A stretch of DNA of 64,000 bases, from NCBI GenBank assembly GCA_014379625.1, contig JACMLJ010000095.1, positions 1-64,000 on the forward strand, given 5' to 3'. Source of the stretch: Ferruginibacter sp. (GTDB lineage: Bacteria; Bacteroidota; Bacteroidia; Chitinophagales; Chitinophagaceae). Of this stretch, positions 26,878-36,438 are shown in pieces. How positions within the stretch are numbered: position 1 is the stretch's first letter; the number at the start of each line of letters is the position of its first letter. The notes beneath the pieces are model-generated. The model saw only the letters and a list, made by a program, of their open reading frames with translations. It searched no databases and was not told the DNA's origin. Made by a program: the position numbers and the translations under genes.

Positions 26878-27999
26878 TCAGAATTTCACTACCTCCCAAA
26901 ATGCCTTCTTAGGCTTCAGGTCTTTGTCAAATAAAAGCGGGTAATCCTTCCTGTTGCTAACGGGAAAATTGTCGAGCCAGCTATACCGGTCGGAGATATT
27001 CCAAAAGGTAACGGCTGAAATATGCCGGCGGTATTTCCTGAACAGTTCAAAGCACATTTTATACACTTCCAGTTGCCCTTGTTCTTTAGCGGGGGTAAAA
27101 GCTGTTACGGCGTCTTCCGGTCTTCTTTCTCTTGAATCATGCTCTTTGGGATATACAGAAATATCCAGTTCCGTGACGTGGATTTTTAAACCCAGTTCCA
27201 CAAAACGTTGAAGGGTACTGTCTAACTGGCTGCGGGTAGGTTCATTCACCGCCCAGTGGGCCTGCAGTCCAACACCATGTATGGGAACGCCGGCATCTTT
27301 TAAGCTTTTCACCAGCCTGAATATCTTTTCTCTTTTAACCGGGCTGATCTCGTTGTAATCATTATAAAACAACAGGGCGCCGGGATCTGCTTCATGCGCA
27401 TATTGAAATGTCTTGGCGATATAATCTTCGCCGGCTATTTTTAACCATAATGAGTTGCGGAGGTATTCATCTTTTTTATCACTGATGGCTTCATTCACCA
27501 CGTCCCAGGCATAAACGGTTCCTTTATATCTTTTTACAACAGTGGTTATGTGATCTTTCAATCGTTGCAACAAAACTTCTTTGGTCACCTGATTCCCGGT
27601 TGCGTCTTTAAATAACCATGCAGGGGTTTGATTGTGCCAGCACAGGGTATGCCCGCGCAGCTTCAGGTTGTTTCGTTTGGCAAAACCGGCGATGGAATCC
27701 GCATCCCTCCAGAAGTATTCATTTTCTTTTGGATGAATAGGCCCCATCTTCATGGCGTTCTCCGGTGTCATGCCCGCAAATTGCTGAAGTATCAGCGTTG
27801 CTTCATCGGTTTTTAATGCCCGGGGTGAAACAGCAACACCGATGGTAAAATAATTATTATAATAATCTTTCAACCCCCTGCTGCTATCTATCATAACGGT
27901 AGGTTTGATGATATGGTGAGGGCCATTGCAATTTGAAAAGGCAATAAGGAACAAGGCCGCGGTAATACATGAAATTTTGATCAGTATTATTTTTTTCAT
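26878..27999 (-). CDS. Endo-1,4-beta-xylanase, GH10
   Basis: About 373 residues from ATG at 27999 (MKKIILIKISC). The upstream in-frame start would overlap the previous gene. The N-terminus ends in a weak lipobox (FSNC), so the enzyme is exported and may be lipidated. GH10 barrel motifs are complete: acid/base E170 in WDVVNEA and nucleophile E277 in HVTELDIS, with RGHTLCWHNQTPAWL lining the substrate cleft. Retaining mechanism; it cuts the xylan backbone. It is the last gene of the leftward arm of the glucuronoxylan locus, 7 bp after the esterase gene. Confidence 0.95.
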   Translation of the reverse strand: MKKIILIKISCITAALFLIAFSNCNGPHHIIKPTVMIDSSRGLKDYYNNYFTIGVAVSPRALKTDEATLILQQFAGMTPENAMKMGPIHPKENEYFWRDADSIAGFAKRNNLKLRGHTLCWHNQTPAWLFKDATGNQVTKEVLLQRLKDHITTVVKRYKGTVYAWDVVNEAISDKKDEYLRNSLWLKIAGEDYIAKTFQYAHEADPGALLFYNDYNEISPVKREKIFRLVKSLKDAGVPIHGVGLQAHWAVNEPTRSQLDSTLQRFVELGLKIHVTELDISVYPKEHDSRERRPEDAVTAFTPAKEQGQLEVYKMCFELFRKYRRHISAVTFWNISDRYSWLDNFPVSNRKDYPLLFDKDLKPKKAFWEVVKF

Positions 28000-28006
28000 A
28001 CCCTGG

Positions 28007-29926
28007 TTATTTGTCTGTTGTAAATGGTGAGGCGGGCAATCCTTCTTTGTTGTAAAGATTGGCCCCTTCAGGATTATCTGCCCAGGCATATCTTACAGAA
28101 ACAGGATGTTGGATTTCTTCATTCCAAACAATCACCGTATTGTCTTTGATGATGGCATTGGCCCATAAATATTTTTTGTTTGCACCTGCAATGGCAAAAT
28201 ATTTCAATTGATTACCGGTCCCCGTCATTAAACCTGAGCCGGTATTTGAAAAGGTTACAATGATCCTGTTGCCTTCCTTTTTCATGGACTGGTATAGCGG
28301 ACCCGAGGCTACCGATGATTTTTCTCCGTAAACATTTTTTACCGCGAGCAATGCCAAACGTTGGCCAACGGCTTGTTTATTTTCGGGGTGAATGTCATTC
28401 CATTCACCCACATCAATAGCAACTGCCATGGCTGTATTGCGCACTGATAAGGTATTCAGTTGTTGCTGTCGCAATGCCGCCCAGTTGCTTTCCTGCGGTG
28501 TAGCGGCGGGTTCCATAAAATTGGGAAGCTGAACATACAGGAAGGGGAAACTGCCCTGGTTCCATTTCATCCGCCAGTCTTCGATCAGGGTTCGCATCAA
28601 TTGTCCGTAATCATCGGGTCTTGATGCATTTGATTCACCCTGGTACCAGATCACTCCCTTGATGGGAAATTTGATTAAAGGCGCAATCATCGCATTGTAT
28701 AAACCAAGTGGTTTCCACCGGATAAAAGTTTGTGCGGGTAAGGGCTTCATAATCACTCCTACTTTATATTTCCAGGTGCCCTTCAGCCCAATAACTTCAT
28801 TGTTTATGGAAAACTGGTAAGGTTTGTCCGGCACAAAACCACCACGGCCACTGTTGCTGGTTATGCGAACAGTAATATTATTTTTTCCTTTTTTTAAAAT
28901 GGTGTCGGATACCCCGTACCTTCTTGGCGGATACTGGTAACTGGTAGTGCCCACCCATTGCCCGTTAATGAAAACAGCGTTGGCATCTGCAATTCTTCCC
29001 AGTTCAAGTTTTGCTGGTTTCCCGATCAGGGTTTCAGGCACATCAAATTCTTTTCTAAACCAAACCGCGCCGTTAAGCAAGCCGGTTTCCGTATCCGCCC
29101 AGTAGCCGGGGATATTCATTTCTTTCCAGCCCGCATCATCCAGTAACGGACTGTTCCAATTGTTTATTAATCCATCGTCTGTTTCATTTAGCTGTTTATA
29201 CCAGCTAATGCTTACCGTACTATCATTGGATTCAATGGTTTTGATCAAATTTTTGTTTTTAAATTTTTGCGCTTGCTGGTAATAGGCGGGCAATTTTTTT
29301 AAAGCGGATTCACTGATCCAGGCTTCTGCAGGCGATCCACCCAATGCCGCATTGATAAGCCCAATCGGAACCTTGTATTTCTCATACAATGCTTTGGCAA
29401 AAAAATAAGCTACCGCCGAAAAACTGGATATATTTCCTGGAGTTAAAGGCAACCAGTTTCCTGCCTCCAAATCAGGCTGCGGGTTAATAAAATCATATTT
29501 ATCCGGAACGGTAAATTGCCTGATATCCGGATTACCCGCATGGAGCATTTCTGTTGTGTATTTATATTTCACTCTTTCCATCGTCAATTCCATATTGGAT
29601 TGACCGCTGCAGATCCAGGTATCTCCAATGAGAATATCCTTCAGGTTGATTTCGTTACTGGCTTTGATAGTCATCTGGTAAGGGCCACCCGCTTTTTGCG
29701 CAGGCAAGCCCAGGCTCCAGTTCCCTTTATTATCTGCGATCGTTTTAAATGTATGGTTGTTAAACCGGAGGGTTACCCCTTCATTTGGCGATGCCCATCC
29801 CCATATTTTTATTGTCACATCCCGTTGCAAAACCATGCCACTGCTTATCAGCCGTGGAAGCCTTACCTGGCATACTCCCTGCACCGAAATAAGATAAACG
29901 GAAAGTACAATGATCAATGATTTCAT
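28007..29926 (-). CDS. Sialate-O-acetylesterase-type carbohydrate esterase
   Basis: 639 residues, with signal peptide MKSLIIVLSVYLISVQGVCQ. It is an SGNH-hydrolase of the sialate O-acetylesterase (SASA/DUF303) type. The catalytic Ser110 is in ICSGQSNME, and the Asp-x-His pair is near the C-terminus in WNDIHPENKQ. About residues 240-370 form an inserted jelly-roll module resembling the GH2 sugar-binding domain (AVWFRKEFDV; INGQWVGTTSY). In xylan loci such enzymes remove acetyl groups from xylose or other sugars; a role on acetylated xylan is inferred from the neighbours. Co-transcribed with the xylanase gene. Confidence 0.88.
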   Translation of the reverse strand: MKSLIIVLSVYLISVQGVCQVRLPRLISSGMVLQRDVTIKIWGWASPNEGVTLRFNNHTFKTIADNKGNWSLGLPAQKAGGPYQMTIKASNEINLKDILIGDTWICSGQSNMELTMERVKYKYTTEMLHAGNPDIRQFTVPDKYDFINPQPDLEAGNWLPLTPGNISSFSAVAYFFAKALYEKYKVPIGLINAALGGSPAEAWISESALKKLPAYYQQAQKFKNKNLIKTIESNDSTVSISWYKQLNETDDGLINNWNSPLLDDAGWKEMNIPGYWADTETGLLNGAVWFRKEFDVPETLIGKPAKLELGRIADANAVFINGQWVGTTSYQYPPRRYGVSDTILKKGKNNITVRITSNSGRGGFVPDKPYQFSINNEVIGLKGTWKYKVGVIMKPLPAQTFIRWKPLGLYNAMIAPLIKFPIKGVIWYQGESNASRPDDYGQLMRTLIEDWRMKWNQGSFPFLYVQLPNFMEPAATPQESNWAALRQQQLNTLSVRNTAMAVAIDVGEWNDIHPENKQAVGQRLALLAVKNVYGEKSSVASGPLYQSMKKEGNRIIVTFSNTGSGLMTGTGNQLKYFAIAGANKKYLWANAIIKDNTVIVWNEEIQHPVSVRYAWADNPEGANLYNKEGLPASPFTTDK

Positions 29927-30040
29927 CCGATAGTTATTTTTATACCTGCATTCGCCTGGCAGATAACTGCTATTTACAAATCCCGCGGGTCGTACTTCGT
30001 TCAGATCTTTGTATATCTTTTTTTACCGTTAATCCTGCTG

Positions 30041-31132
30041 TTATTCAAACGCTTCAACTGTTTGGATGCTTCCATCTTCATTATAATTTAGCTCCGTCAC
30101 TTTCACATTCCGTAAATGTGTTTTCCCGCTCAATTGCACGTCGTGATAAAACAAAAACCATTTACCCTTAAATTCTATAATGGAATGATGATTGGTCCAC
30201 CCGTCTACGGGTTTTAATATAATTCCTGCGTAAGTAAAGGGGCCATAAGGATTATCACCAATGGCATAGCAAATGTTATGGGTATCGCCGGTTGAGTAAG
30301 AGAAATAATATTTGCCCTTGTATTGGTGCATCCAGGCGGCTTCAAAGAAACGCTTGTCACTGTCTTTCTCTGTAAACAGCTGGCCATTTTTATCCAGCAG
30401 CTGAATTTCTTTTACCTCCCCGCTAAAACCTTTCATGTCTTTATTCAATTTGGCAATGCGGGGTAAAATAGCCTGCTCATTTGCCTGGCGTAGCTTGCCG
30501 GCAGAATCATATTTATTGTTATTCCATCTTTGTAACTGCCCGCCCCAGATGCCACCGAAGTACATATAAAAAGACCCGTCCTTATCTTTAAACACCGTAG
30601 GGTCGATGCTGTAGCTTCCTTTAATGGGTTCCTTTTCTGCAACAAAAGGGCCTCCTGGTTTTAGACTGGTAGCAACGCCCATCCTGAAAATATCCTGCTT
30701 GTCTTTTACCGGAAAATAAAGATAGTACCGGTCATTCGCATAAGCTGCATCAGGCGCCCACAACTGGCGGCCGGCCCATGGTATGTCTTTTATGTGCAGC
30801 GCCACGCCATGATCGGTTACTTTTCCCCCCACTGAATCCATGGAGAGGATATGATAATCCATCATGTTAAAATGATCACCATTGTCATTCTCGGGTGTAC
30901 CCGTGGCGGTATCATGCGATGGATAAATATAAATGCGCCCGTTGAATACATGGGCGGAGGGATCGGCAGTGTAAATATTGGAAACCAATGGTTGGGAGAG
31001 ATAGGACTTTTGAGGTGCTAAAATCGTAGTATCCGTTTCCGTGGTTTTATTAGTTTCAGATTGATTACATCCGATGATTGTAACAGCAAAAACTGCTGCG
31101 GTAAAAGAATTGTACCAATAAATTTTTCGCAT
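30041..31132 (-). CDS. GH43 glycosidase (beta-xylosidase/arabinofuranosidase type)
   Basis: 363 residues with a lipoprotein signal (NSFTAAVFAVTIIGC). It has the five-bladed propeller of GH43: catalytic base Asp in YTADPSAHVFNG, the second Asp in YSIDPTVFKDKDG, and the general acid Glu in KGFSGEVKEIQLL. GH43 enzymes of this kind release xylose or arabinose by inversion. Subfamily cannot be fixed by eye. It lies in the leftward xylan arm, with 114 bp between its stop and the esterase start. Confidence 0.9.
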   Translation of the reverse strand: MRKIYWYNSFTAAVFAVTIIGCNQSETNKTTETDTTILAPQKSYLSQPLVSNIYTADPSAHVFNGRIYIYPSHDTATGTPENDNGDHFNMMDYHILSMDSVGGKVTDHGVALHIKDIPWAGRQLWAPDAAYANDRYYLYFPVKDKQDIFRMGVATSLKPGGPFVAEKEPIKGSYSIDPTVFKDKDGSFYMYFGGIWGGQLQRWNNNKYDSAGKLRQANEQAILPRIAKLNKDMKGFSGEVKEIQLLDKNGQLFTEKDSDKRFFEAAWMHQYKGKYYFSYSTGDTHNICYAIGDNPYGPFTYAGIILKPVDGWTNHHSIIEFKGKWFLFYHDVQLSGKTHLRNVKVTELNYNEDGSIQTVEAFE

Positions 31133-31163
31133 AATTAAGCTATTTTTTTGTTGTTTAAAATTT

Positions 31164-31944
31164 TCATTGCTTTATTTCTGGTGGTCCCAGTTAGCCTGGG
31201 GGAAGGCCATCAAAAGTCAATACCAGTTTTTGTAATACCACCCCGGGGTTTATCATAAAGTATTTAATCGTATGCTTACCCGGTTTCAGTATTTTGTGTT
31301 TACTCGTTTTGATAATGATATTACCGGCAACCCAGGATTCCCAGGTTTTCACATTACTGTCTTCTTTGTTGATGCTTATCATTTGCGGCGCTTCATCATC
31401 AACAGGTAATGAAGGTATTAGCCTTTACAAATATTTCCGGTCTTTTTTTTACCGGAACATCAGCCCACCAGTACCAGGGTGATACACCAATTTGTTTGGA
31501 TAATTCAAACACACCAAAAGCTGTTCCCCTCCTGTCGCTGCCGGTGAGCACTAATGCATTATCGATTCCTTTAAAAGGATTTTTGATGCTTTGGATTTGA
31601 TAACCTTCCCATTTGTTTTTAATGGAACCGGCGCTTATTTTTTTTTGTTGGATCAGTTGTTTGATGAGTGCTGAATTCTCTGCAGTTCCAATGATGATCA
31701 TTGTTTTGGAACTGGCTGGCGTTTTGTTTGAAATAAATAATTTCTTACCCGTTACCATTTCAATATCTTGTTGTAGCAAGGCCGCTGCTTTTTGAACCAG
31801 TGCTGCATCATTCACATCAATGCAGATCACCGCATCAGACAGCGAAAATGTGTTTATCCCTTTTACCTCCGTTATAAACTGTGCATAGTTTTTTGCATAG
31901 CCGGTAAAGCAAAGCAAAAAAAATAAGATGGCTTTTATCCTCAT
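31164..31944 (-). pseudogene. GH115 alpha-glucuronidase, internally deleted pseudogene
   Basis: Two pieces of one GH115 gene are fused. The first (31399-31944) is the normal GH115 N-terminus: signal peptide, the N-terminal domain with GSDRRGTAFGVFELSKQIGV and WYWWADVPVKKRPEIFVKA, and then a stop. The second piece continues from near 31403 in another frame with VDDEAPQMISINKEDSN and ends HTIKYFMINPGVVLQKLVL, which is the conserved GH115 C-terminal domain. About 700 residues, including the whole catalytic barrel, are missing from the usual length of roughly 950. The C-terminal piece reads GLPPG, TAA, LGPPEIKQ, TGA, so the ancestral Tyr codon seems to have become a stop at 31191. Transcription may still pass through it to the GH43 and esterase genes. 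Confidence 0.85.
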
Positions 31945-31978
31945 AATTTTTTATGAATTTCTTTTTTGGATGAAGGGC

Positions 31979-32033
31979 GGCATTGTAGGAACAGGCCACG
32001 GCATTGTAGGAACAGGCGGCGGCCTGTTCCTAC
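31979..32033. repeat. REP-like direct and inverted repeat
   Basis: An 18-bp direct repeat (GGCATTGTAGGAACAGGC) occurs at 31979-31996 and 32000-32017. It is followed by the inverted copy GCCTGTTCCTAC at 32022-32033, giving a 12-bp stem with a four-base loop. It lies between the broken GH115 gene and the SDR stop. There is no T tract, so it is not a typical terminator. Confidence 0.6.
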
Positions 32034-32776
32034 TAAAACCCAATACTATTTCCCCCATCCACCGGTAATACCACACCGGTAATATATTTTGAGGCTTCGG
32101 TTGCAAGAAATAGCGCTGCATCACCAATATCGGCCGCCTGCCCCATCTGCCCCATGGGTGTTCTTCCAAATACTTTTGCTTTTCGTTCCGGATCGCTGTT
32201 CAATGCCTGGTCTGTCATGGCTGAATAAATAAAGCCGGGAGCAATGGCATTTACCCGGATGCCACGGGGTGATAATTCCACTGCCATCGCCCTCGTAATT
32301 CCGTCAATAGCCGTTTTACTGGCGCTGTAGGCAATTACTTTCGGCAAACCATACTGGGCCGCCATGGAACTGATGTGGATGATATTGCCCGAGCCTTTTA
32401 TCAGCATGTGTTTTACCACTTCGCGGCTCATGGCGAATACCGCACATAAATTGGTGGTGATCACCAGTTGAAACTCTTCATCTGTTACTTCGGTGAAATC
32501 CTTTTTCATGTTGATGCCTGCATTGTTTACCAGTATATCAATCTGTCCAAATTCGGACATCACTTTTTCTGCAAAAGCGGGAATGGAGGCAAGGTTGCTG
32601 ATATCGCAACTCATGGCAAACGCAAGTTCACCCAATTGTGCTTTAGCTTTCTTTAATTTTTCTATATCCCTGCCCACAATAATTGTCAAGATACCGTTTT
32701 GCGTAAATTTTTCTGCAATAGCCAAACCAAGGCCCGAGCCCCCGCCCGTTACGATTGCCACCATTTTTTTATTCAT
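32033..32776 (-). CDS. SDR-family oxidoreductase, probable fructuronate reductase
   Basis: 247 residues, the classical short-chain dehydrogenase size. The NAD(P) motif VTGGGSGLG is at the N-terminus, NNAG follows at about residue 88, and the catalytic Ser (ISSM) and Tyr-x-x-x-Lys (YSASK) are in place. SDR enzymes of the YjmF/UxuB type reduce D-fructuronate to D-mannonate, and gluconate 5-dehydrogenases are close relatives. With an alpha-glucuronidase and a mannonate dehydratase in the same locus, the first role is more likely; this is inference. The stop overlaps the end of the REP-like repeat. The gene is 254 bp downstream of the GH67 stop. Confidence 0.9.
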   Translation of the reverse strand: MNKKMVAIVTGGGSGLGLAIAEKFTQNGILTIIVGRDIEKLKKAKAQLGELAFAMSCDISNLASIPAFAEKVMSEFGQIDILVNNAGINMKKDFTEVTDEEFQLVITTNLCAVFAMSREVVKHMLIKGSGNIIHISSMAAQYGLPKVIAYSASKTAIDGITRAMAVELSPRGIRVNAIAPGFIYSAMTDQALNSDPERKAKVFGRTPMGQMGQAADIGDAALFLATEASKYITGVVLPVDGGNSIGF

Positions 32777-33029
32777 TTCTGTTTCAGTTTAATTGTCAGC
32801 AGCCCCAGGGGGTTACTGGCTCTTTAAAATTTTTAGATAGTACTTTTTATGGAGTATTATTACCAACTATTGTCGTACCCCTTTTTTATATTTTTGTATT
32901 TAATAATTATTATTTCTCTTTAGTAAAAAAATCAGCCCCTACTTTCAAAGGGTATTGGATTTGCTTAAATTCTTAATAGTTGCTCTTTTAAAATTATCCC
33001 ACCAGCCTTCACCAGGCCCACCCTCTTTA

Positions 33030-35177
33030 TTAATTCCCCGGTGCAAAAGGAAACTTCAATTGTTTAAAGTAATCCAGTGTTTGATCCGGCTTTTCATATT
33101 TTTCAGGAATAGTCATTTTCGAAAAAGTTTGAAAATACAGCAGGCACGCGTTGCGCCACCAGGCAGCTTCTTTTTCCTGGATTTCGAGTAACATGGCAAC
33201 CTGCCTGAACCTTATGGCATCTACGCGGGTTTTATGTTTGTTCCACACCTGTCGCATCCATTTTACACTGTCAACACCACTGTTATACTGGTGGCATAGT
33301 TCATTCCATAATGTTCTTCCGCTTTTCATTGGATGGTTCCATGTTACATGGTGAAACCATAGCAGGTATCGTTCATCGCAGGTGGAACTATCTTCCCATA
33401 ATTTTTTTGCGCCGGCTTTATACTGACCCAGGGCGTTGCTTCCCGATGGAGTACGGTCAAATCCAATTCCGGCAAAATCAGCTTTGTGATAATAAACCGG
33501 GTTCCAATCGGCCCTTGCCAGGTTATTTACCCATGGACCGGGGCCGTAGTGGTGACCGGTCGCCATTATATGGTGCAAGCCACAAGGGTTCATATATTTC
33601 ACCATTATTTCTCTCGAGGAAAGCATCATTATTTTTACATCATTTATAAAAGCCGCATCATTGCTGAAGGTCATACGCAACCATTCCTCTGCAATTTGCC
33701 CGGATGACAGGGTATGGTCCCAGCTTAATCTTCCCAATGCATACCAGTTAGCCTGCCCAAAAGGATGGCCGGTCCAGTTCATATCATTGCCAATATTGGC
33801 AACGCCCGCCAAACCGTTTAGTTCATGGTTATCCAGGCTGCCATCTATTATTTTTGCAACGGTACTTCCTTTTCCATTGCTCCAGGTATCACTATCAAGG
33901 CATTCTTTAAATAAAGGGGATAAATAAACAAGGTGCGTTCCCTGTCCCAGGTATTCCTGTGTCACCTGGACTTCCATCATCACAGGTGTTTTTTGCATAG
34001 CGCCGAACAACGGATGAAAGGGTTCCCGGGGCATAAAATCAATAGCGCCATTTTTCACCTGTACCATTACATTTTTCCTGAATTTCCCGTCTAATGGCAC
34101 AAATTCATTATAAGCTTGTTTATGGCGATCATCCGGTAGGTCATTACTGTACACAAAGGCGCGCCACATAATAATTCCCTTATGTGAAGCTACTGCATCG
34201 GCAAGCATATTTGCCCCATCTGCATGGGATCTCCCATAGTTTTGAGGACCCGGTTGCCCTTCGCTGTTAGCCTTTACGAGGAAGCCCCCAAAATCCGGAA
34301 TAAGCGAATAAATTTCATTCACTTTATTGTTCCACCATTGTTGAACAGCCGGATCGAGCGGGTCAGCAGTTTTTAGCCCGCCGAGTTCCACGGGAGCGCT
34401 GAACCTTGCTGTGAGATAGACTTTAACGCCGTAAGGACGAAATGCATCTGCCAATGCTTTTACCTTTTCAAGATAGGGTTTGGTGAGTACGGTTGCATCG
34501 GCATTTACATTTGTTAAAACAGTGCCATTTATCCCGGTGGATGCATTCATTCTTGCATAATCAATATAACGCTGGTCAACATAACCGGGCAGTGTGTGCC
34601 AGTTCCAAATGGAAAAACCGGCATAACCCCTTTCAACAGTACGGTTAAGGTTATCCCAGTGGTTCAGCAAACGCAATTTTAGCCGGGGTGCAGAGATGAT
34701 ATGTAATGCGGCAATGGCTTGCCTGGTTTGTAAAAGCCGTATAAAATGAAATACACCATACAAAACACCTATATCGGTATTGGCGGTTATCAGGATGGAT
34801 TTTTTTTGGTTGATCGATGTGGTAAGAATTAAATAACCTTCGGCACCTGCTTTTTGCAGGTCGTTTGCCAGTGATTTCCTTCCTTCACCTAAAAAACCAG
34901 CATTACCGATAAGTATTGATCCATTTTTTCTTATATCTTTTGTTAGCGGTATATTTTCTCCCAGTAAGCCTTTTAACGCGAGGGACAATTCATACCGGGC
35001 GGCCATAATAGTGGCGGTAGTACCATTTACCTGTATTTCGCTTGCTGCCTGTTTGTACGATAACAACAGGTTATTATTTTCTACCGGCACATATCGAAGC
35101 CAGCAATTATACCCGTCTTCCCCCACTGCCATTAGCGCCGACAGGAATAGCATAATTACAATAAATGATTTTTTCAT
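33030..35177 (-). CDS. aguA: Alpha-glucuronidase, GH67
   Basis: 715 residues with signal peptide (MKKSFIVIMLFLSALMAVGE). GH67 enzymes are inverting and remove (4-O-methyl)glucuronic acid from the end of xylo-oligosaccharides. The N-terminal helper domain is followed by the TIM barrel with LLNHWDNLNRTVERGYAG, the active-site segment FLVKANSEGQPGP, and the C-terminal helical domain with GLHHIMATGHHYGPGPW. The sequence is complete, in contrast to the ruined GH115 gene downstream. GH67 acts on terminal substitutions, so loss of GH115 would leave internal substitutions uncut. A LacI-type operator lies 166 bp upstream of the ATG. Confidence 0.93.
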   Translation of the reverse strand: MKKSFIVIMLFLSALMAVGEDGYNCWLRYVPVENNNLLLSYKQAASEIQVNGTTATIMAARYELSLALKGLLGENIPLTKDIRKNGSILIGNAGFLGEGRKSLANDLQKAGAEGYLILTTSINQKKSILITANTDIGVLYGVFHFIRLLQTRQAIAALHIISAPRLKLRLLNHWDNLNRTVERGYAGFSIWNWHTLPGYVDQRYIDYARMNASTGINGTVLTNVNADATVLTKPYLEKVKALADAFRPYGVKVYLTARFSAPVELGGLKTADPLDPAVQQWWNNKVNEIYSLIPDFGGFLVKANSEGQPGPQNYGRSHADGANMLADAVASHKGIIMWRAFVYSNDLPDDRHKQAYNEFVPLDGKFRKNVMVQVKNGAIDFMPREPFHPLFGAMQKTPVMMEVQVTQEYLGQGTHLVYLSPLFKECLDSDTWSNGKGSTVAKIIDGSLDNHELNGLAGVANIGNDMNWTGHPFGQANWYALGRLSWDHTLSSGQIAEEWLRMTFSNDAAFINDVKIMMLSSREIMVKYMNPCGLHHIMATGHHYGPGPWVNNLARADWNPVYYHKADFAGIGFDRTPSGSNALGQYKAGAKKLWEDSSTCDERYLLWFHHVTWNHPMKSGRTLWNELCHQYNSGVDSVKWMRQVWNKHKTRVDAIRFRQVAMLLEIQEKEAAWWRNACLLYFQTFSKMTIPEKYEKPDQTLDYFKQLKFPFAPGN

Positions 35178-35342
35178 ATTGATTGTTAACCGGCTGCCTT
35201 GTTTTGATGATGATTTTCGTGGGATTAATCGTTATACATTACAATCATAATATTTTTTTCATGACTTCATACAGTTGGTTACCAGTTTACGGCCCTGTCT
35301 GCGCGCTAAGGAAGCCTGTTAACCATTAATGTCCACTCATTT

Positions 35343-35356
35343 TGCAATCGGTTACA
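35343..35356. promoter_or_regulatory. LacI-type operator upstream of aguA
   Basis: TGCAATCGGTTACA differs by one base from the operator at 36466 (TGCAATCGGTTGCA) and keeps the central CG typical of LacI-family sites. It lies 32 bp downstream of the lacI stop and 166 bp before the aguA ATG. I did not find a convincing aguA -7 box. Confidence 0.6.
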
Positions 35357-35387
35357 TAAAAGTCGCCAATTTTTTTTAATTAGGAAT

Positions 35388-36419
35388 TTATTTTTTTAAT
35401 GAAGATTCCCTGATGATAAGATCGGATCTTAAAACAACGGTATTGGTATGCTGCGTGCTGGATACTCCGTTCAGATGATTGATCAGGACCCTAACCGCCG
35501 CCTCCCCTATATTGTAACCCGAATAGTTAACGGTAGTGAGATTGGGCTCCACTACTTTGCTGATGGGGTCATTGTTGAATCCTGCAAACGCTATATCCCC
35601 TGGGATCTTTATACCGGCAGCTTTTAGCCTTATCATACAGAATACGGCCGCAGTATCATTGGCGGAAAACACAGCATCCGGCCTTTCTTTCACTTTCATA
35701 CCAAGTATTTGTTCGGCAGCAGCTGTTCCTGATTCTTCGCTCAGCTTGCTGACATAGACCAGCTTCTCATCAAAGGCAATTTGGTAATATTTAAGCGCTT
35801 CTTTATAACCCCTGAGCCTTTCCGCATAAACTGTGCGCAACATATACCCCGCCAGGTGCATAATTCGCCTGTACCCTTCATCCAGTAGGTGTTTGGTGAT
35901 GTCATAGGCTGCTTTAAAGTTATCAATGATAATGCTGGTGCTCTCGTTGTGGGGGTAAGTACGGTCAAAGAAAACTACCGGGATATGTTTTTTAAAAAAA
36001 GGCTTCAGGTGGTCAATATTTTCAGTGTCATACGCCAATGAAACCAATAACCCGTCCACCCTGTTGTTGAACATGGTATGTGCATTGGCTACTTCCTTTG
36101 CTGCATTTTCAAGCGACTGGCTGATGATGAGGTTATAGCCTTCCTTATTGGCAACGTCTTCCATGCCCGCAAGTACAGAGGCAACAAAATAGCTGTTGAC
36201 CCTGGGTACAATTACTCCGAGTGTATTGGTTTTTTTGCTTCTCAGGCTACTGGCAAAGGTATTAGAGCGGTAGCCAAGTTCATGAGCGGTTTCAATAATT
36301 TTCCTTCGGGTGTTTTTATTGATCACCGGGTTATCCTGTAGTCCACGGCTCACTGTTGCTGCTGAAATATTAAGCTCCCTGGCAATATCATAGATGGTTA
36401 TTTCTTTTTTATCAGGCAT
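35388..36419 (-). CDS. LacI-family transcriptional regulator of the xylan locus
   Basis: 343 residues. The N-terminal helix-turn-helix and hinge are classical (TIYDIARELNISAATVSRGL and the following NKNTRRKIIETAHELGY). The effector-binding periplasmic-binding-like fold begins at TNTLGVIVPRVNSYFVAS and ends with ALN-type IIRESSLKK. It sits between the two arms of the glucuronoxylan locus and divergent from susC. Repression of both arms, relieved by a xylan- or glucuronate-derived sugar, is the likely role. Support comes from the two near-identical operators. The ligand is unknown. Confidence 0.93.
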   Translation of the reverse strand: MPDKKEITIYDIARELNISAATVSRGLQDNPVINKNTRRKIIETAHELGYRSNTFASSLRSKKTNTLGVIVPRVNSYFVASVLAGMEDVANKEGYNLIISQSLENAAKEVANAHTMFNNRVDGLLVSLAYDTENIDHLKPFFKKHIPVVFFDRTYPHNESTSIIIDNFKAAYDITKHLLDEGYRRIMHLAGYMLRTVYAERLRGYKEALKYYQIAFDEKLVYVSKLSEESGTAAAEQILGMKVKERPDAVFSANDTAAVFCMIRLKAAGIKIPGDIAFAGFNNDPISKVVEPNLTTVNYSGYNIGEAAVRVLINHLNGVSSTQHTNTVVLRSDLIIRESSLKK

Positions 36420-36438
36420 TTTTTGATCTCTGGTAGAA

